A DNA stretch of 32,042 nucleotides from an uncultured Balneola sp. GTDB lineage: Bacteria > Bacteroidota > Rhodothermia > Balneolales > Balneolaceae. The notes beneath the pieces were generated by a model. That model did not search any database. It saw only the letters and a program-made list of their open reading frames with translations, and had not been told where the DNA came from. The DNA lies in contig CAJXQC010000033.1 in the NCBI GenBank assembly GCA_913058495.1, positions 1 through 32,042 on the forward strand, read 5' to 3'. The position numbers and the translations under genes were made by a program. Below, piece by piece: positions 24,186-32,042 of the stretch (position 1 is the first letter of the stretch; every line of letters begins with the position of its first letter).

Positions 24186-27100
24186 ATGAAATCAATTCTA
24201 TCTGTCTACCTTGCAGTATTATTCGCAGGAGTATCTTTTGCACAAACCAATCCACAGTGGATTCGCTATCAAACTATTTCACCGGATGGCTCAACCATCG
24301 TCTTTACATACAAAGGTGATTTGTATTCAGTAGCGTCAACCGGGGGAGATGCCACTCAACTTACTTTCCATGAAGCTCATGATTATATGCCGGTTTGGAG
24401 CAAAGATGGAAAATCCATTGCTTTTGCATCTGATCGTTATGGAAATTTTGATATCTATACGATGAGTGCTCAAGGCGGAGCAGCAAAAAGATTGACTTTT
24501 CATTCTAATGATGAAAAGCCATTCACATTTTCGGCGGATGGAAAGAATATTATTTTCGGCGCACTTCGAATGGATACCAAAGAACATCGTCAGTACCCAA
24601 CTGGATCTCAACCTGAGTTGTATTCTGTTCCTGTAATCGGTGGACGTGTTGATCAAATCTTTACCGTTCCTGCTGAATTTGTTCAGATAAATAAAGATGG
24701 TTCTCAAATGGTCTATCACGATAAAAAGGGAGGAGAGAACGAGTGGAGAAAGCATCACACTTCTTCCATCACACGTGATATCTGGACCTACGATACGAAG
24801 AGCAAAGCTCATAAAATGATCACCAGTTTTGAAGGAGAAGATCGTCAGCCGATCTACAGTGAAGATGAAAAGTCGCTGTATTACCTGAGTGAGGAAAGCG
24901 GCAGTTTTAATGTTCATAAGCTTTCATTAGCAAGTCCTTCCCAGAATACGCAGTTGACCAATTTTGATCTGCATCCGGTTCGTTTTCTTAGTATGGGAAA
25001 TGGAATGCTTTCTTTCGGGTATGATGGCGAATTGTATACCATGAAAGAAGGAGAGCAACCAAAGAAAGTGAACGTGAACATCAGAACTCAGGAAAAGAGC
25101 AATTCTGACAAATTCATCACTATCAACGGTGGTGTTCAGGAAATGGCTGTTCATCCCAATGGAAAAGAAATTGCATTCGTAGCCAGAGGAGAAGTATTTG
25201 TGACTTCTATCGATGGTTCGCTTACCAAAAGAATTACAAATACTCCTGAAACTGAGCGTTTTATCACTTTCACTCCGGATGGGAAAAGTTTAGTGTATTC
25301 CAGCGAAAGAAACGGAAAGTGGAGTATTTTCAAATCCGAAAAAGTCAGAGAAGAAGAACCGTTTTTCTTTGCCTCAACACTTTTGAAAGAAGAAGCAGTA
25401 GTTGAAACTAAAGAAGATAATTACCTGCCGGAATATTCCCCTGATGGAAAGAAGCTTGCTTTTATTGCAGGAAGAAGAACACTCAGGATTCAGGATGTGG
25501 AATCAGGAAATACGGTAGACCTGCTTACTCCGGAAGATCTGTTCCATATGCGGGATGGTGACAAATACTTTACCTGGAGTCCGGACAGCAAATGGTTACT
25601 GGTTGATTGGAATAAACTTTTGAACAACAGCGAAGTATTGCTTTTATCAGCAGATGGTAAAGAAAGAATCAACCTGACGGAAAGTGGTTATTACGATTAT
25701 TCTCCGAAATGGGTGAATGAAGGAAAGCAGATGATCTGGTTCAGTAACCGTGATGGATTGAAAAGCTATGCCACTAGCGGAAGTTCTCAATCAGATGTGT
25801 ATGCTATGTTTTTTGATCAGGATGCGTGGGATAAATTCAGCATGAGTAAAGAAGATTATGAGTTGATGCAGGAGATCGAAAAGGCAAATAAGAAAGAAGA
25901 AAAACCCGAAGACAAAAAAGAAGATGAAAAGAAGGACGAGAAAAAAGAGGAGGCAAAATCTCTTGAATTTGATTGGGATGGAATGAAGGACAGAAAAGCT
26001 AAGCTTACTATACATTCCAGTAATCTATCGGATGCTACATTGTCAAAAGATGGTGAGAAATTGTACTACTTATCCCGTTTTGAAGGAAGATACGATCTTT
26101 GGGAAACAGAGCTGAGAACTCGTGATACGAAGAAATTGATCAGTTTGAATACCGGTGGTGGAAGCTTGGTTTGGGATAAAAAAATGGAAAACCTATATCT
26201 GTTAAGCAGTGGTAGAATTTCAAAAGTGGATCTTTCCGGTGGCAGTACAAAAGGAATTTCGATTTCCGGAGAGATGGAATACGATGCCGATAAAGAACGC
26301 CAAAAAATGTTCGAGCATGTGTATATCAGAACTAAGAATATTTTCTATGAGCCAACTTTCCACGGAAACGATTGGGATATGCTGTATAAAGAATATCAGA
26401 AATACTTGCCACATACTTCCAATGGATACGAGTTTGCAGAAGTACTATCCGAAATGCTTGGAGAATTGAATGTTTCTCATGCCGGCGCAGGATATAGTAA
26501 CAATATCGAAAATGGTGATGCAACGGCTTCTCTGGGAATATTCTGGGATTATAATCATAAAGGAGATGGGATCAAGATCACGGAAGTTATAAATGGTGGT
26601 CCACTGGATAAAGAAGCACTAGAGATCGAAGCAGGAATGATCATCCAGAAAATTGACGGAGAAACAGTTTCAGCAAACAGAGATATGGCAAGTTATCTGA
26701 ACAGAAAATCTGATAAATTTACATTGCTTGAAGTCACGGACAGTAAAGGGAAAAATGCTAAACAAGTTACCGTCAAGCCAATTTCTTTAGGAGCAGAAAG
26801 AGGATTACTGTACGATCGATTTGTTAGAATGAATGAAGAAGAAGTTGCTGAAAAGAGTAATGGTCAGTTAGGTTATGTTCATATTCCGGGAATGGGAGAT
26901 GGTCCATATCGCGATATTTACGAAGATATGCTAGGCAAATATTTAGAAGCGAAAGGAATCATTGTGGATACGCGATTCAATGGTGGTGGCGACTTAGTTG
27001 CAGATCTCGCAATGTTCTTTACGGGTGAAGAATTCATCACTTATGCTACAGCTGCAAAAGTTGTTGGGGGAGAGCCGACATCCCGCTGGACAAAACCTAC

Positions 27101-27416
27101 GCTTACCATGTTCAACGAAAGTAATTACTCTGATGGACATTGCTATGCTCAGGGATATACTGATTTGAAGATCGGAATTACATTAGGAATGCCTGTTCCG
27201 GGAACCTGTAGTTTTGCAGGATGGGAAGGTTTGCCAAATGGCGGTTATTGGGGAGTTGTTCCGGTTAGTGCCAAAGACAAAGCAGGTCGCTGGATGGAAA
27301 ATTTGCAAACCGAACCGGATGTAAAAGTTAAGAATATGCCCGGAGTTATAAACTCTGGTCGTGATCAACAATTGGAAAGAGCGATTGAAGAATTAATGAA
27401 AGAAGTGAATGAGTAG
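24186..27416 (+). CDS. Tricorn-type S41 protease with N-terminal propeller and PDZ domain
   Basis: 1076-residue exported protease (signal peptide cleaved near SFA, residue 19), full length for Tricorn homologues. Residues about 25-560 are PD40/TolB-like propeller repeats (PDGSTIVFTYKGDLYS, KDGKSIAFASDRYGNFDIY and so on). A highly charged Lys/Glu/Asp linker follows near 565-595, then a second propeller. The C-terminal third has the core domain with Ser764-His765 (LNVSHAGAGY, matching Tricorn's Ser-His pair), a PDZ (ITEVINGGPLDKEALEIEAGM), and the S41 catalytic region DTRFNGGGDL and ESNYSDGH with the likely nucleophile Ser982. In archaea Tricorn trims proteasome products; the bacterial secreted versions probably degrade periplasmic peptides. 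Flanked by terminators on both sides. Confidence 0.93.
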   Translation: MKSILSVYLAVLFAGVSFAQTNPQWIRYQTISPDGSTIVFTYKGDLYSVASTGGDATQLTFHEAHDYMPVWSKDGKSIAFASDRYGNFDIYTMSAQGGAAKRLTFHSNDEKPFTFSADGKNIIFGALRMDTKEHRQYPTGSQPELYSVPVIGGRVDQIFTVPAEFVQINKDGSQMVYHDKKGGENEWRKHHTSSITRDIWTYDTKSKAHKMITSFEGEDRQPIYSEDEKSLYYLSEESGSFNVHKLSLASPSQNTQLTNFDLHPVRFLSMGNGMLSFGYDGELYTMKEGEQPKKVNVNIRTQEKSNSDKFITINGGVQEMAVHPNGKEIAFVARGEVFVTSIDGSLTKRITNTPETERFITFTPDGKSLVYSSERNGKWSIFKSEKVREEEPFFFASTLLKEEAVVETKEDNYLPEYSPDGKKLAFIAGRRTLRIQDVESGNTVDLLTPEDLFHMRDGDKYFTWSPDSKWLLVDWNKLLNNSEVLLLSADGKERINLTESGYYDYSPKWVNEGKQMIWFSNRDGLKSYATSGSSQSDVYAMFFDQDAWDKFSMSKEDYELMQEIEKANKKEEKPEDKKEDEKKDEKKEEAKSLEFDWDGMKDRKAKLTIHSSNLSDATLSKDGEKLYYLSRFEGRYDLWETELRTRDTKKLISLNTGGGSLVWDKKMENLYLLSSGRISKVDLSGGSTKGISISGEMEYDADKERQKMFEHVYIRTKNIFYEPTFHGNDWDMLYKEYQKYLPHTSNGYEFAEVLSEMLGELNVSHAGAGYSNNIENGDATASLGIFWDYNHKGDGIKITEVINGGPLDKEALEIEAGMIIQKIDGETVSANRDMASYLNRKSDKFTLLEVTDSKGKNAKQVTVKPISLGAERGLLYDRFVRMNEEEVAEKSNGQLGYVHIPGMGDGPYRDIYEDMLGKYLEAKGIIVDTRFNGGGDLVADLAMFFTGEEFITYATAAKVVGGEPTSRWTKPTLTMFNESNYSDGHCYAQGYTDLKIGITLGMPVPGTCSFAGWEGLPNGGYWGVVPVSAKDKAGRWMENLQTEPDVKVKNMPGVINSGRDQQLERAIEELMKEVNE

Positions 27417-27446
27417 GATTTAGCTTCTTATCAAAAAACTGAATGA

Positions 27447-27476
27447 GGAGGCTTTGAATAAAAGTCTCCTTTTTTT
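27447..27476 (+). terminator. Rho-independent terminator of the Tricorn gene
   Basis: GGAGGCTTT (27447-27455) pairs with AAAGTCTCC (27461-27469), with one G-T pair, followed by seven T. It stands 30 bp past the stop codon. Confidence 0.88.
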
Positions 27477-27483
27477 GTACTCA

Positions 27484-27516
27484 CTGTAATTCTTAGTATA
27501 TCTGCTTCGACTAACT
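27484..27516 (+). promoter_or_regulatory. ECF-like promoter of the sigma-factor operon
   Basis: CTGTAATTCT (27484-27493) and TGCTTCGACTAACT (27503-27516) recur almost identically at 29165-29196. TGTAAT and CGACTA, 17 bp apart, resemble ECF -35 and -10 elements. Position 31 bp before the sigma start suggests autoregulation. Confidence 0.6.
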
Positions 27517-27546
27517 TAGAAAAGTATTTTTAATTCAATCATACCA

Positions 27547-28047
27547 TTGCAGAAATCTGTAGTTGAACAAGAATTTGTTAAAAAGGTGACAGAATCCCAG
27601 GGGATTGTGCACAAGGTATGCGGAATATACTGTGACAATGAAGAAGATAAGAAAGATCTTTTTCAGGAAATATTGATTCAACTCTGGAAGTCATATCCAA
27701 GCTTCAGAGGGGATTCAAAATTCTCTTCATGGATGTACAGGGTTGGACTAAATGTGGCGATATCTAATCTGAGGAAGTCAAAAACGAAGAAAGAAGATTC
27801 TACCTTGCCTGATTCATTTGATTCCATTTCTAAAGAAAGTGACGAACAAAGTTTGAGTCTGGAAAAAGGATTACTGCGTGATGCAATTCAACAACTGAAT
27901 AAGATCGAAAAAGGAATCATGATGCTTTATTTGGAAGAAAAACCAAATGAGGAGATTGCAGAGATCATGGGTATAACCCAGAACAATGTTAGAGTAAAGA
28001 TGACTCGAATCAGAAACAAACTGAAAGAAACCCTTAATCCGAGTTGA
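27547..28047 (+). CDS. ECF-type RNA polymerase sigma factor
   Basis: 166-residue sigma-70 family member. Region 2 is visible in CDNEEDKKDLFQEILIQLWKSYPSFRGDSKFSSWMYRVGLNVAIS, and region 4 in QQLNKIEKGIMMLYLEEKPNEEIAEIMGITQNNVRVKMTRIRNKLK. The start is TTG at 27547: there is no ATG until residue 63, which would remove most of region 2. Only one base separates its stop from the next gene. Three downstream membrane proteins are candidates for its anti-sigma or signal input. A putative self-recognised promoter stands directly upstream and is repeated before 29235. Confidence 0.92.
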   Translation: MQKSVVEQEFVKKVTESQGIVHKVCGIYCDNEEDKKDLFQEILIQLWKSYPSFRGDSKFSSWMYRVGLNVAISNLRKSKTKKEDSTLPDSFDSISKESDEQSLSLEKGLLRDAIQQLNKIEKGIMMLYLEEKPNEEIAEIMGITQNNVRVKMTRIRNKLKETLNPS

Positions 28048-28048
28048 T

Positions 28049-28690
28049 ATGGAACTTGAAGAACTGAAAGTTTTATGGAAAGAAGAAACTGAGAAGGAAG
28101 TCTCATCTCATAGAGTAGATGTAGACGAAATAAGAGGGGTGATTAGTCGAAAATCTCAGAGTACAATAGCAGATATAAAAAGAACGCTGAAAATTAAAGT
28201 AGGTGTCGCAGGATTTGCAGGAGTAATGTGTCTTGCTACGGTCATTTTTAATCTGACAGAATCATTAAGCGAGGGTTTGATGAGTTTTATGGATTCTTCT
28301 CAAGTGGCAATAATTTATTCAATATTAGGAGTCTCATTACTTATAATTTCTGTATTTAACTTCTTTAATCATATTCGAATTACTGATTTTGAACGTTCTT
28401 CCTTATCCATCAAAGAAACTATAAATCATGTTATTAAGATCATTAAAGGCGCAATGAATCTCGGAACCTATTCTGATCTTATAGTCAGCCCGTTTGTCTT
28501 CGCCTTTGTCGGCTATGTTTTCTTTTACAGAGAAGATGTGTTTCAATTCGATATCAGAACAATTTATGTGCTTTTAGTCTATATAGCGGGGTTAACGTTC
28601 AGTTACTTCACTAATAAGTACGCCATGCAAAGACGATTTGGGAATGATCTTGATAAACTAAAAACGTATTTAAAGGATCTGGAAAATTGA
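28049..28690 (+). CDS. Four-helix membrane protein, putative anti-sigma partner
   Basis: 213 residues. A charged cytoplasmic N-terminus of about 48 residues (MELEELKVLWKEETEKEV..., with RKSQSTIADIKRTLKIK) precedes four hydrophobic helices near residues 50-68, 84-104, 143-161 and 171-189, and a charged tail. The 'LEELKxLWK' start followed by a Ser/Lys-rich segment is a pattern I associate with uncharacterised membrane proteins found after ECF sigma genes in Bacteroidota. Anti-sigma function is inferred from position only: no ZAS-type His/Cys motif is present. Starts one base after the sigma stop and overlaps the next start. Confidence 0.8.
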   Translation: MELEELKVLWKEETEKEVSSHRVDVDEIRGVISRKSQSTIADIKRTLKIKVGVAGFAGVMCLATVIFNLTESLSEGLMSFMDSSQVAIIYSILGVSLLIISVFNFFNHIRITDFERSSLSIKETINHVIKIIKGAMNLGTYSDLIVSPFVFAFVGYVFFYREDVFQFDIRTIYVLLVYIAGLTFSYFTNKYAMQRRFGNDLDKLKTYLKDLEN

Positions 28691-29154
28691 GCAACGCAGA
28701 ACAGAATTTACTTAGAGAAGAAGTCCGATTAAATGATTTAACTGTTCGGGGAATAACGTGGAATGTTTATTTAATAAATATGGGAATATTCTTTCTCTTA
28801 AAATTATGGTTTCGTCCTTGGATAAGAGAGCAGGAAGGATTGGCGTTGCTCAAAACTATTTCAAATTCCTTACCTAATTTTATAGAAGCATATGTAGGAG
28901 TTTTCTGTATTTCCGGATTATTTCTCTTAGCAAAGATCAAAAACTATTCATGGGCTGGAAACTTGTCTGATAGATGGATCTATGTTATCTCGACAATAGT
29001 AGGGGCGATTTTCGTAATTACTCAGGAAATGAAATTTCACAATCTTGGTGGTAGGAATATCTATGATCCTAATGATGTAGTTGCTTCAGTAAATGGATTG
29101 GTATTCGTTTTTGTGATGCTGAATGTGTACGGTATCGGGCTAAGGAAAAAATAA
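28687..29154 (+). CDS. Small multipass membrane protein, faintly VanZ-like
   Basis: 155 residues with about four membrane helices. The start is TTG at 28687, overlapping the previous stop as TTGA; the next in-frame Met lies inside the first helix, so TTG is favoured. The third-helix exit TQEMKFHNLGGRNIYDPNDVVASVNG has the order Glu, then Arg, then Asp-Pro-Asn-Asp, then Asn-Gly, reminiscent of the VanZ-family motif, but the similarity is weak. Third gene of the sigma operon. Function unknown. Confidence 0.72.
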   Translation: MSNAEQNLLREEVRLNDLTVRGITWNVYLINMGIFFLLKLWFRPWIREQEGLALLKTISNSLPNFIEAYVGVFCISGLFLLAKIKNYSWAGNLSDRWIYVISTIVGAIFVITQEMKFHNLGGRNIYDPNDVVASVNGLVFVFVMLNVYGIGLRKK

Positions 29155-29164
29155 TTTGGCTCTT

Positions 29165-29196
29165 CTGTAATTCTGAAGTTTTTGCTTCGACTAACT
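29165..29196 (+). promoter_or_regulatory. Second copy of the ECF-like promoter motif
   Basis: CTGTAATTCT (29165-29174) and TGCTTCGACTAACT (29183-29196) match the sequence before the sigma gene, with the spacer one base shorter. Located 38 bp before the ATG of the next small gene. Downstream AATxCAATCA is also shared between the two sites. Confidence 0.6.
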
Positions 29197-29234
29197 GACT
29201 AAACACCATAATCCTTAATACAATCAGTTTAGTC

Positions 29235-29456
29235 ATGGAAAAGATGATCAACTATAATTATGTAATTACTGGTGGTTTAGTATTAATAGTCCTGGGATTT
29301 GTAGGATTGAATTCTGACGCAGTAAGTCCGGAATGGGATATTGTGATTAAAATATTTCAATCAGTTGGATATTTTTCTTTTGGAATAGGTGTATTCAGAA
29401 AGAAGAAATTGGAAAAGGAATTAATGAAAATTGAACTACTCCAAAAGAGTTATTGA
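29235..29456 (+). CDS. Small two-helix membrane protein
   Basis: 73 residues: YVITGGLVLIVLGFVGL and a second helix around VGYFSFGIGVF, then a basic tail RKKKLEKELMKIELLQK. ATG at 29235 is used; a second ATG three codons on (29244) is possible. It lies behind the repeated ECF-like promoter and is probably in the regulon of the sigma factor encoded upstream. Not recognised. Confidence 0.62.
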   Translation: MEKMINYNYVITGGLVLIVLGFVGLNSDAVSPEWDIVIKIFQSVGYFSFGIGVFRKKKLEKELMKIELLQKSY

Positions 29457-29487
29457 AAATAGTGCTCTCAAAAGTCAAAGCAGATCT

Positions 29488-29673
29488 ATGAATAACGAAC
29501 TATCAGTTAAGAAAAGACAGAACAGTTTTAACAGATTAAAATGGATCGGTTTCATTTTAATGGCTTCTGGTTCGCTTTCGTTTAGTAATCATACTCTAGT
29601 TGGAGATATGATTGCTGTATTAGGAATTATACTTTTTTTGGGGACTTGTATTTATAGTCGTCTAAAACGATGA
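29488..29673 (+). CDS. Small two-helix membrane protein
   Basis: 61 residues from ATG 29488: a basic start (VKKRQNSFNRLK) and two helices (WIGFILMASGSLSF, DMIAVLGIILFLGTCIYS), ending RLKR. The frame is open back to a TTG at 29431, but that would overlap the previous gene by 26 bp and add a polar stretch, so the ATG is preferred. It shares size and topology with its neighbour, possibly an old duplication. Not recognised. Confidence 0.5.
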   Translation: MNNELSVKKRQNSFNRLKWIGFILMASGSLSFSNHTLVGDMIAVLGIILFLGTCIYSRLKR

Positions 29674-29734
29674 AATAAAAAACTCATCTGATTAAGTATT
29701 AAGGTTAGTTACAGTTCTATAATTACGTCGCCTT

Positions 29735-29762
29735 TGTATTGAAATCGCCGTAACTTTGTCTA
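29735..29762 (+). promoter_or_regulatory. Possible third ECF-like promoter
   Basis: TGTATT (29735-29740) and TGTCTA (29757-29762) spaced 16 bp, 22 bp before the GTG start of the sensor gene. A weaker match to the pair seen at 7.5 and 27.5 kb; it may be chance. Confidence 0.25.
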
Positions 29763-29784
29763 GTAACTCCTAAAACCTAAGTTC

Positions 29785-32000
29785 GTGCGATTTAGCTTCC
29801 CTGCTTTTTTAGCAACTTTTATTTTATTTCTGATACCAAGCTCGCTTTTAAGTCAGTTTTATCCTGCAGAAACGTATTCGACTTCTGACGGGATGCCCAC
29901 CAATTCTGTTTACTCTATCACTCAGGCAGAAAACAGAGTCATGTGGTTTATTACATCAAAAGGCGTGGTAACATACGATGCTAGTGAATGGTTTCTTTTT
30001 CCGGATTCACTAGCTCTTCCATTAACAAAACAATCTTACATTCAAAATGATGACTCAGACAGAATTTGGGTGGCAGGATATAATGAGAGTGGTTTCACAG
30101 TTCAAAATTACAAAGAGAAAGAATGGACAAAAGTAATAACTCCTGACTCATGGCCGAACAACAGAAAAGCATTTTCATTCAGAGCGGCAAAGAAGCAGAT
30201 ATTTCTGGGACTGGAGAATCAGCTTTTTATTTTGAATGAATCCCACTCAGAGTGGAGAGTAAAACAAATTCAGAGCGGTAGTAAAACTGTTACGATCAAT
30301 GACCTTGTTTATTTAGATGATAAGCTCTTTATCACCACAAATCAGGGAGTTTATGAGTTCCATGATGGTGAAATAATTGAAAGTGAGCTCAATAATTTCA
30401 ATTTGCGAAGCAGAAATATTCTCACCATAAATAAATTTCAGGACTCGTTTTATTTTCTGGGCTTGAATTGGATTGGCAAAGTTGAAGATAACAGGTACAG
30501 TCTAGTTTCAGATGAACTGGGTATTTTTTCAGAGTCAGATATTAAAAAATACAGTTTGGAAATTGATGACAGAGGACGAGTTTTTTACAGTAGTTACAGC
30601 AGAGCATCGGTTCTTAATGAAGAAACAGGGCGGTGGATTCCTCTTAAAATTCTGGGAAGACAACAAAACGTATTAAGTAATCAGATCTTTGTAGATCAGG
30701 AAAAGAATTATTGGGTTGGAGATAACAGGGGCTTATTTAAATTCAATTTACTACGATTTAAAAATTTAAACAGTAATACAGGCCTAATTGAGGATGAGGT
30801 AAGTAGTATTTATCAAACACTGGATGGGAAAGTACTGTTGGCAAATCCAAGAGGCATTAATTTCTATGATGAAGGAGAAATAAAATCTATAGATCTGAGA
30901 AACCGATACCCGGATTTTGTAACAAGAGTATTAGATATAGAACAAACTGCTGACGAAAGCATTTATGTAGCTCTTTCGCAAGGTGGTTTAATTAGTATAA
31001 AAAATGGGAGAATAAGAGATTACGATTCAAAAACCCTCAACAATTTAATAACTGCAATTAGTGTACATAATGGTGAGCTTTTAGTATCAAGTTCTAATGC
31101 AGTGTATATTTTTAAAGATCAGAAACTAGAGCTTTTTGGTGAATTTAATGGAATCCGAAATATTGTTAGTCTGGATAATGACAAACTCGCGATACTTTCT
31201 TATCAGGGACTATATATATCAGATGGTATTAACACCAGATTTTATTCAAGCACAAAAAATTCACTAAACAGTACGTTTGATATTGAGTACTGGAATGGAA
31301 ATTATGTGGTTGCTACACAAGCAGGCTTAGGAATATTGAAGAATGAAAAAATTGTAGGCTATGAAGATATTTCCGTTCCTGCAATTCCTTCTTACTCATT
31401 AATGAAAGATTCAGGGAATAACCTGTGGGTTGGTACTAACGATGGTATTTTTAGAGTGAATGAAGGTCAAACTATTCAGTACAATAAAAAAAACGGGTTA
31501 ATCGGTAATGAAATTAATCGTAATGCTTTAATTGAAGATACAGACGGAGATATATGGATCGGAACAGATGCAGGTGTTTCTGTTTTTGATCACAATGAAG
31601 ATATTGAAGCAGATTATATACCAATTATTGAACTAAAAGAACTTAAAACATTAAATGGCACGGATCTTACTGATAAAAGCCAAAAGCACATCAATTATAA
31701 TGAGAATAGCATCGAATTAAAGTTCAGAACTATTTCATTCTTTAATGAAGAAGCAATGAATTTCAGGTATAAACTTGAAGGATTTGATGAAGAATGGAAC
31801 AGCTCTTCAGATATTTCCAATAGTCCGATTCGGTATACAAATCTTAATCCGGGAAATTATACTCTTTTAGTGCAGGGACAAGTTGAAGCCGGACCCTGGA
31901 GTGCTCCTCATCAGGTAGGTTTTGTTGTTGAACATCCATTTTATCAAACACTGTGGTTCATAAGCTTGGTTCTATTGTCTATTACTGTGATCGCATATTC
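29785..32000 (+). CDS. Two-component-regulator-propeller / Y_Y_Y-domain sensor, C-terminally truncated
   Basis: 738 genuine residues of a periplasmic sensor. Start is GTG at 29785 with a signal peptide ending near SLLSQ. Residues about 25-610 are reg_prop-type propeller repeats (DGMPTNSVYSITQ, DSDRIWVAGYN, GNNLWVGTNDGIF, DGDIWIGTDAGVSVF). Next is a Y_Y_Y domain (ENSIELKFRTISFF, FRYKLEGFDEEW, YTNLNPGNYTLLVQG) and the beginning of a membrane helix (TLWFISLVLLSITVIAYS). In this architecture a cytoplasmic output domain (histidine kinase, GGDEF or HTH) normally follows, but the contig ends. The open frame continues to a TAG at 32037, yet its last 12 residues are translated adapter sequence and should be removed. 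Confidence 0.9.
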
Positions 32001-32042
32001 CTGTCTCTTATACACATCTGACGCTGCCGACGAATAGAGAGG
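32001..32042. other. Illumina Nextera adapter plus i5 index (contamination)
   Basis: Bases 32001-32019 are the 19-bp Tn5 mosaic end (CTGTCTCTTATACACATCT) and 32020-32033 the rest of the Nextera read-through adapter. Bases 32034-32041, ATAGAGAG, are the reverse complement of the Nextera i5 index CTCTCTAT, and the final G is the first base of the P5-side sequence. None of this is genomic. Confidence 0.97.

Noticed and set aside
24336-24917. 193-residue open frame on the minus strand
   Set aside because: It lies wholly within the Tricorn gene in an antisense frame and has no recognisable domain; the Tricorn reading is unambiguous.
32009-32020. DnaA-box-like TTATACACA near the right end
   Set aside because: It is part of the Tn5 mosaic end of the sequencing adapter, not genomic DNA.

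Overview
The window is 32 kb of moderately AT-rich DNA from a Gram-negative bacterium of the Bacteroidota/Balneolota/Rhodothermota type. This is inferred from gene content: a BtuB receptor followed by a BtuG-like surface propeller, secreted lipoproteins, weak or absent Shine-Dalgarno sites, several TTG/GTG starts, a Tricorn homologue, a propeller/Y_Y_Y sensor and a VC_2705-type symporter with its DUF4212 partner. No rRNA, tRNA, CRISPR array, insertion sequence or phage gene was seen. The window looks like one whole assembly contig: its left end is a 7-bp tandem repeat and its last 42 bases are Illumina Nextera adapter plus index, not genome.

Layout. 1-7.5 kb, minus strand: tripartite-efflux operon of one lipoprotein adaptor and two different RND permeases, with an ECF-sigma-like promoter and an operator-like palindrome in front. 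7.5-9.2 kb, minus: REP-like palindromes, then two tandem DUF3047 paralogues, one carrying an exact 81-bp deletion. 9.4-12.7 kb, plus: cobalamin riboswitch, btuB, and btuG-like lipoprotein. 12.7-16.8 kb, plus: an extremely AT-rich island, three DnaA-box-like 9-mers, a structured leader, and the B12-dependent ribonucleotide reductase nrdJ. 16.9-19.6 kb, minus: a compact six-gene operon of small enzyme-fold proteins (DHFR-like, two VOC, SRPBCC, DinB, HMA-like), divergent from a GlxA-type AraC regulator. 20.9-22.9 kb, plus: DUF4212 plus a sodium:solute symporter. 22.9-24.1 kb: two AT-rich orphan genes around a large palindromic repeat. 24.2-27.4 kb: Tricorn-type protease. 27.5-29.7 kb: ECF sigma factor with four small membrane proteins. 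29.8-32.0 kb: N-terminal part of a periplasmic-propeller sensor, cut off by the contig end.

Two links between genes stand out. First, B12 import under riboswitch control sits directly before a B12-dependent reductase. Second, the -35/-10-like pair in front of the ECF sigma gene recurs before the small membrane genes and, in a similar form, before the efflux operon, suggesting one envelope-related sigma regulon. No clearly new defence or mobile system was found. The least explained parts are the sigma/membrane-protein cassette, the DnaA-box island, and the nested palindrome with its two orphan genes.
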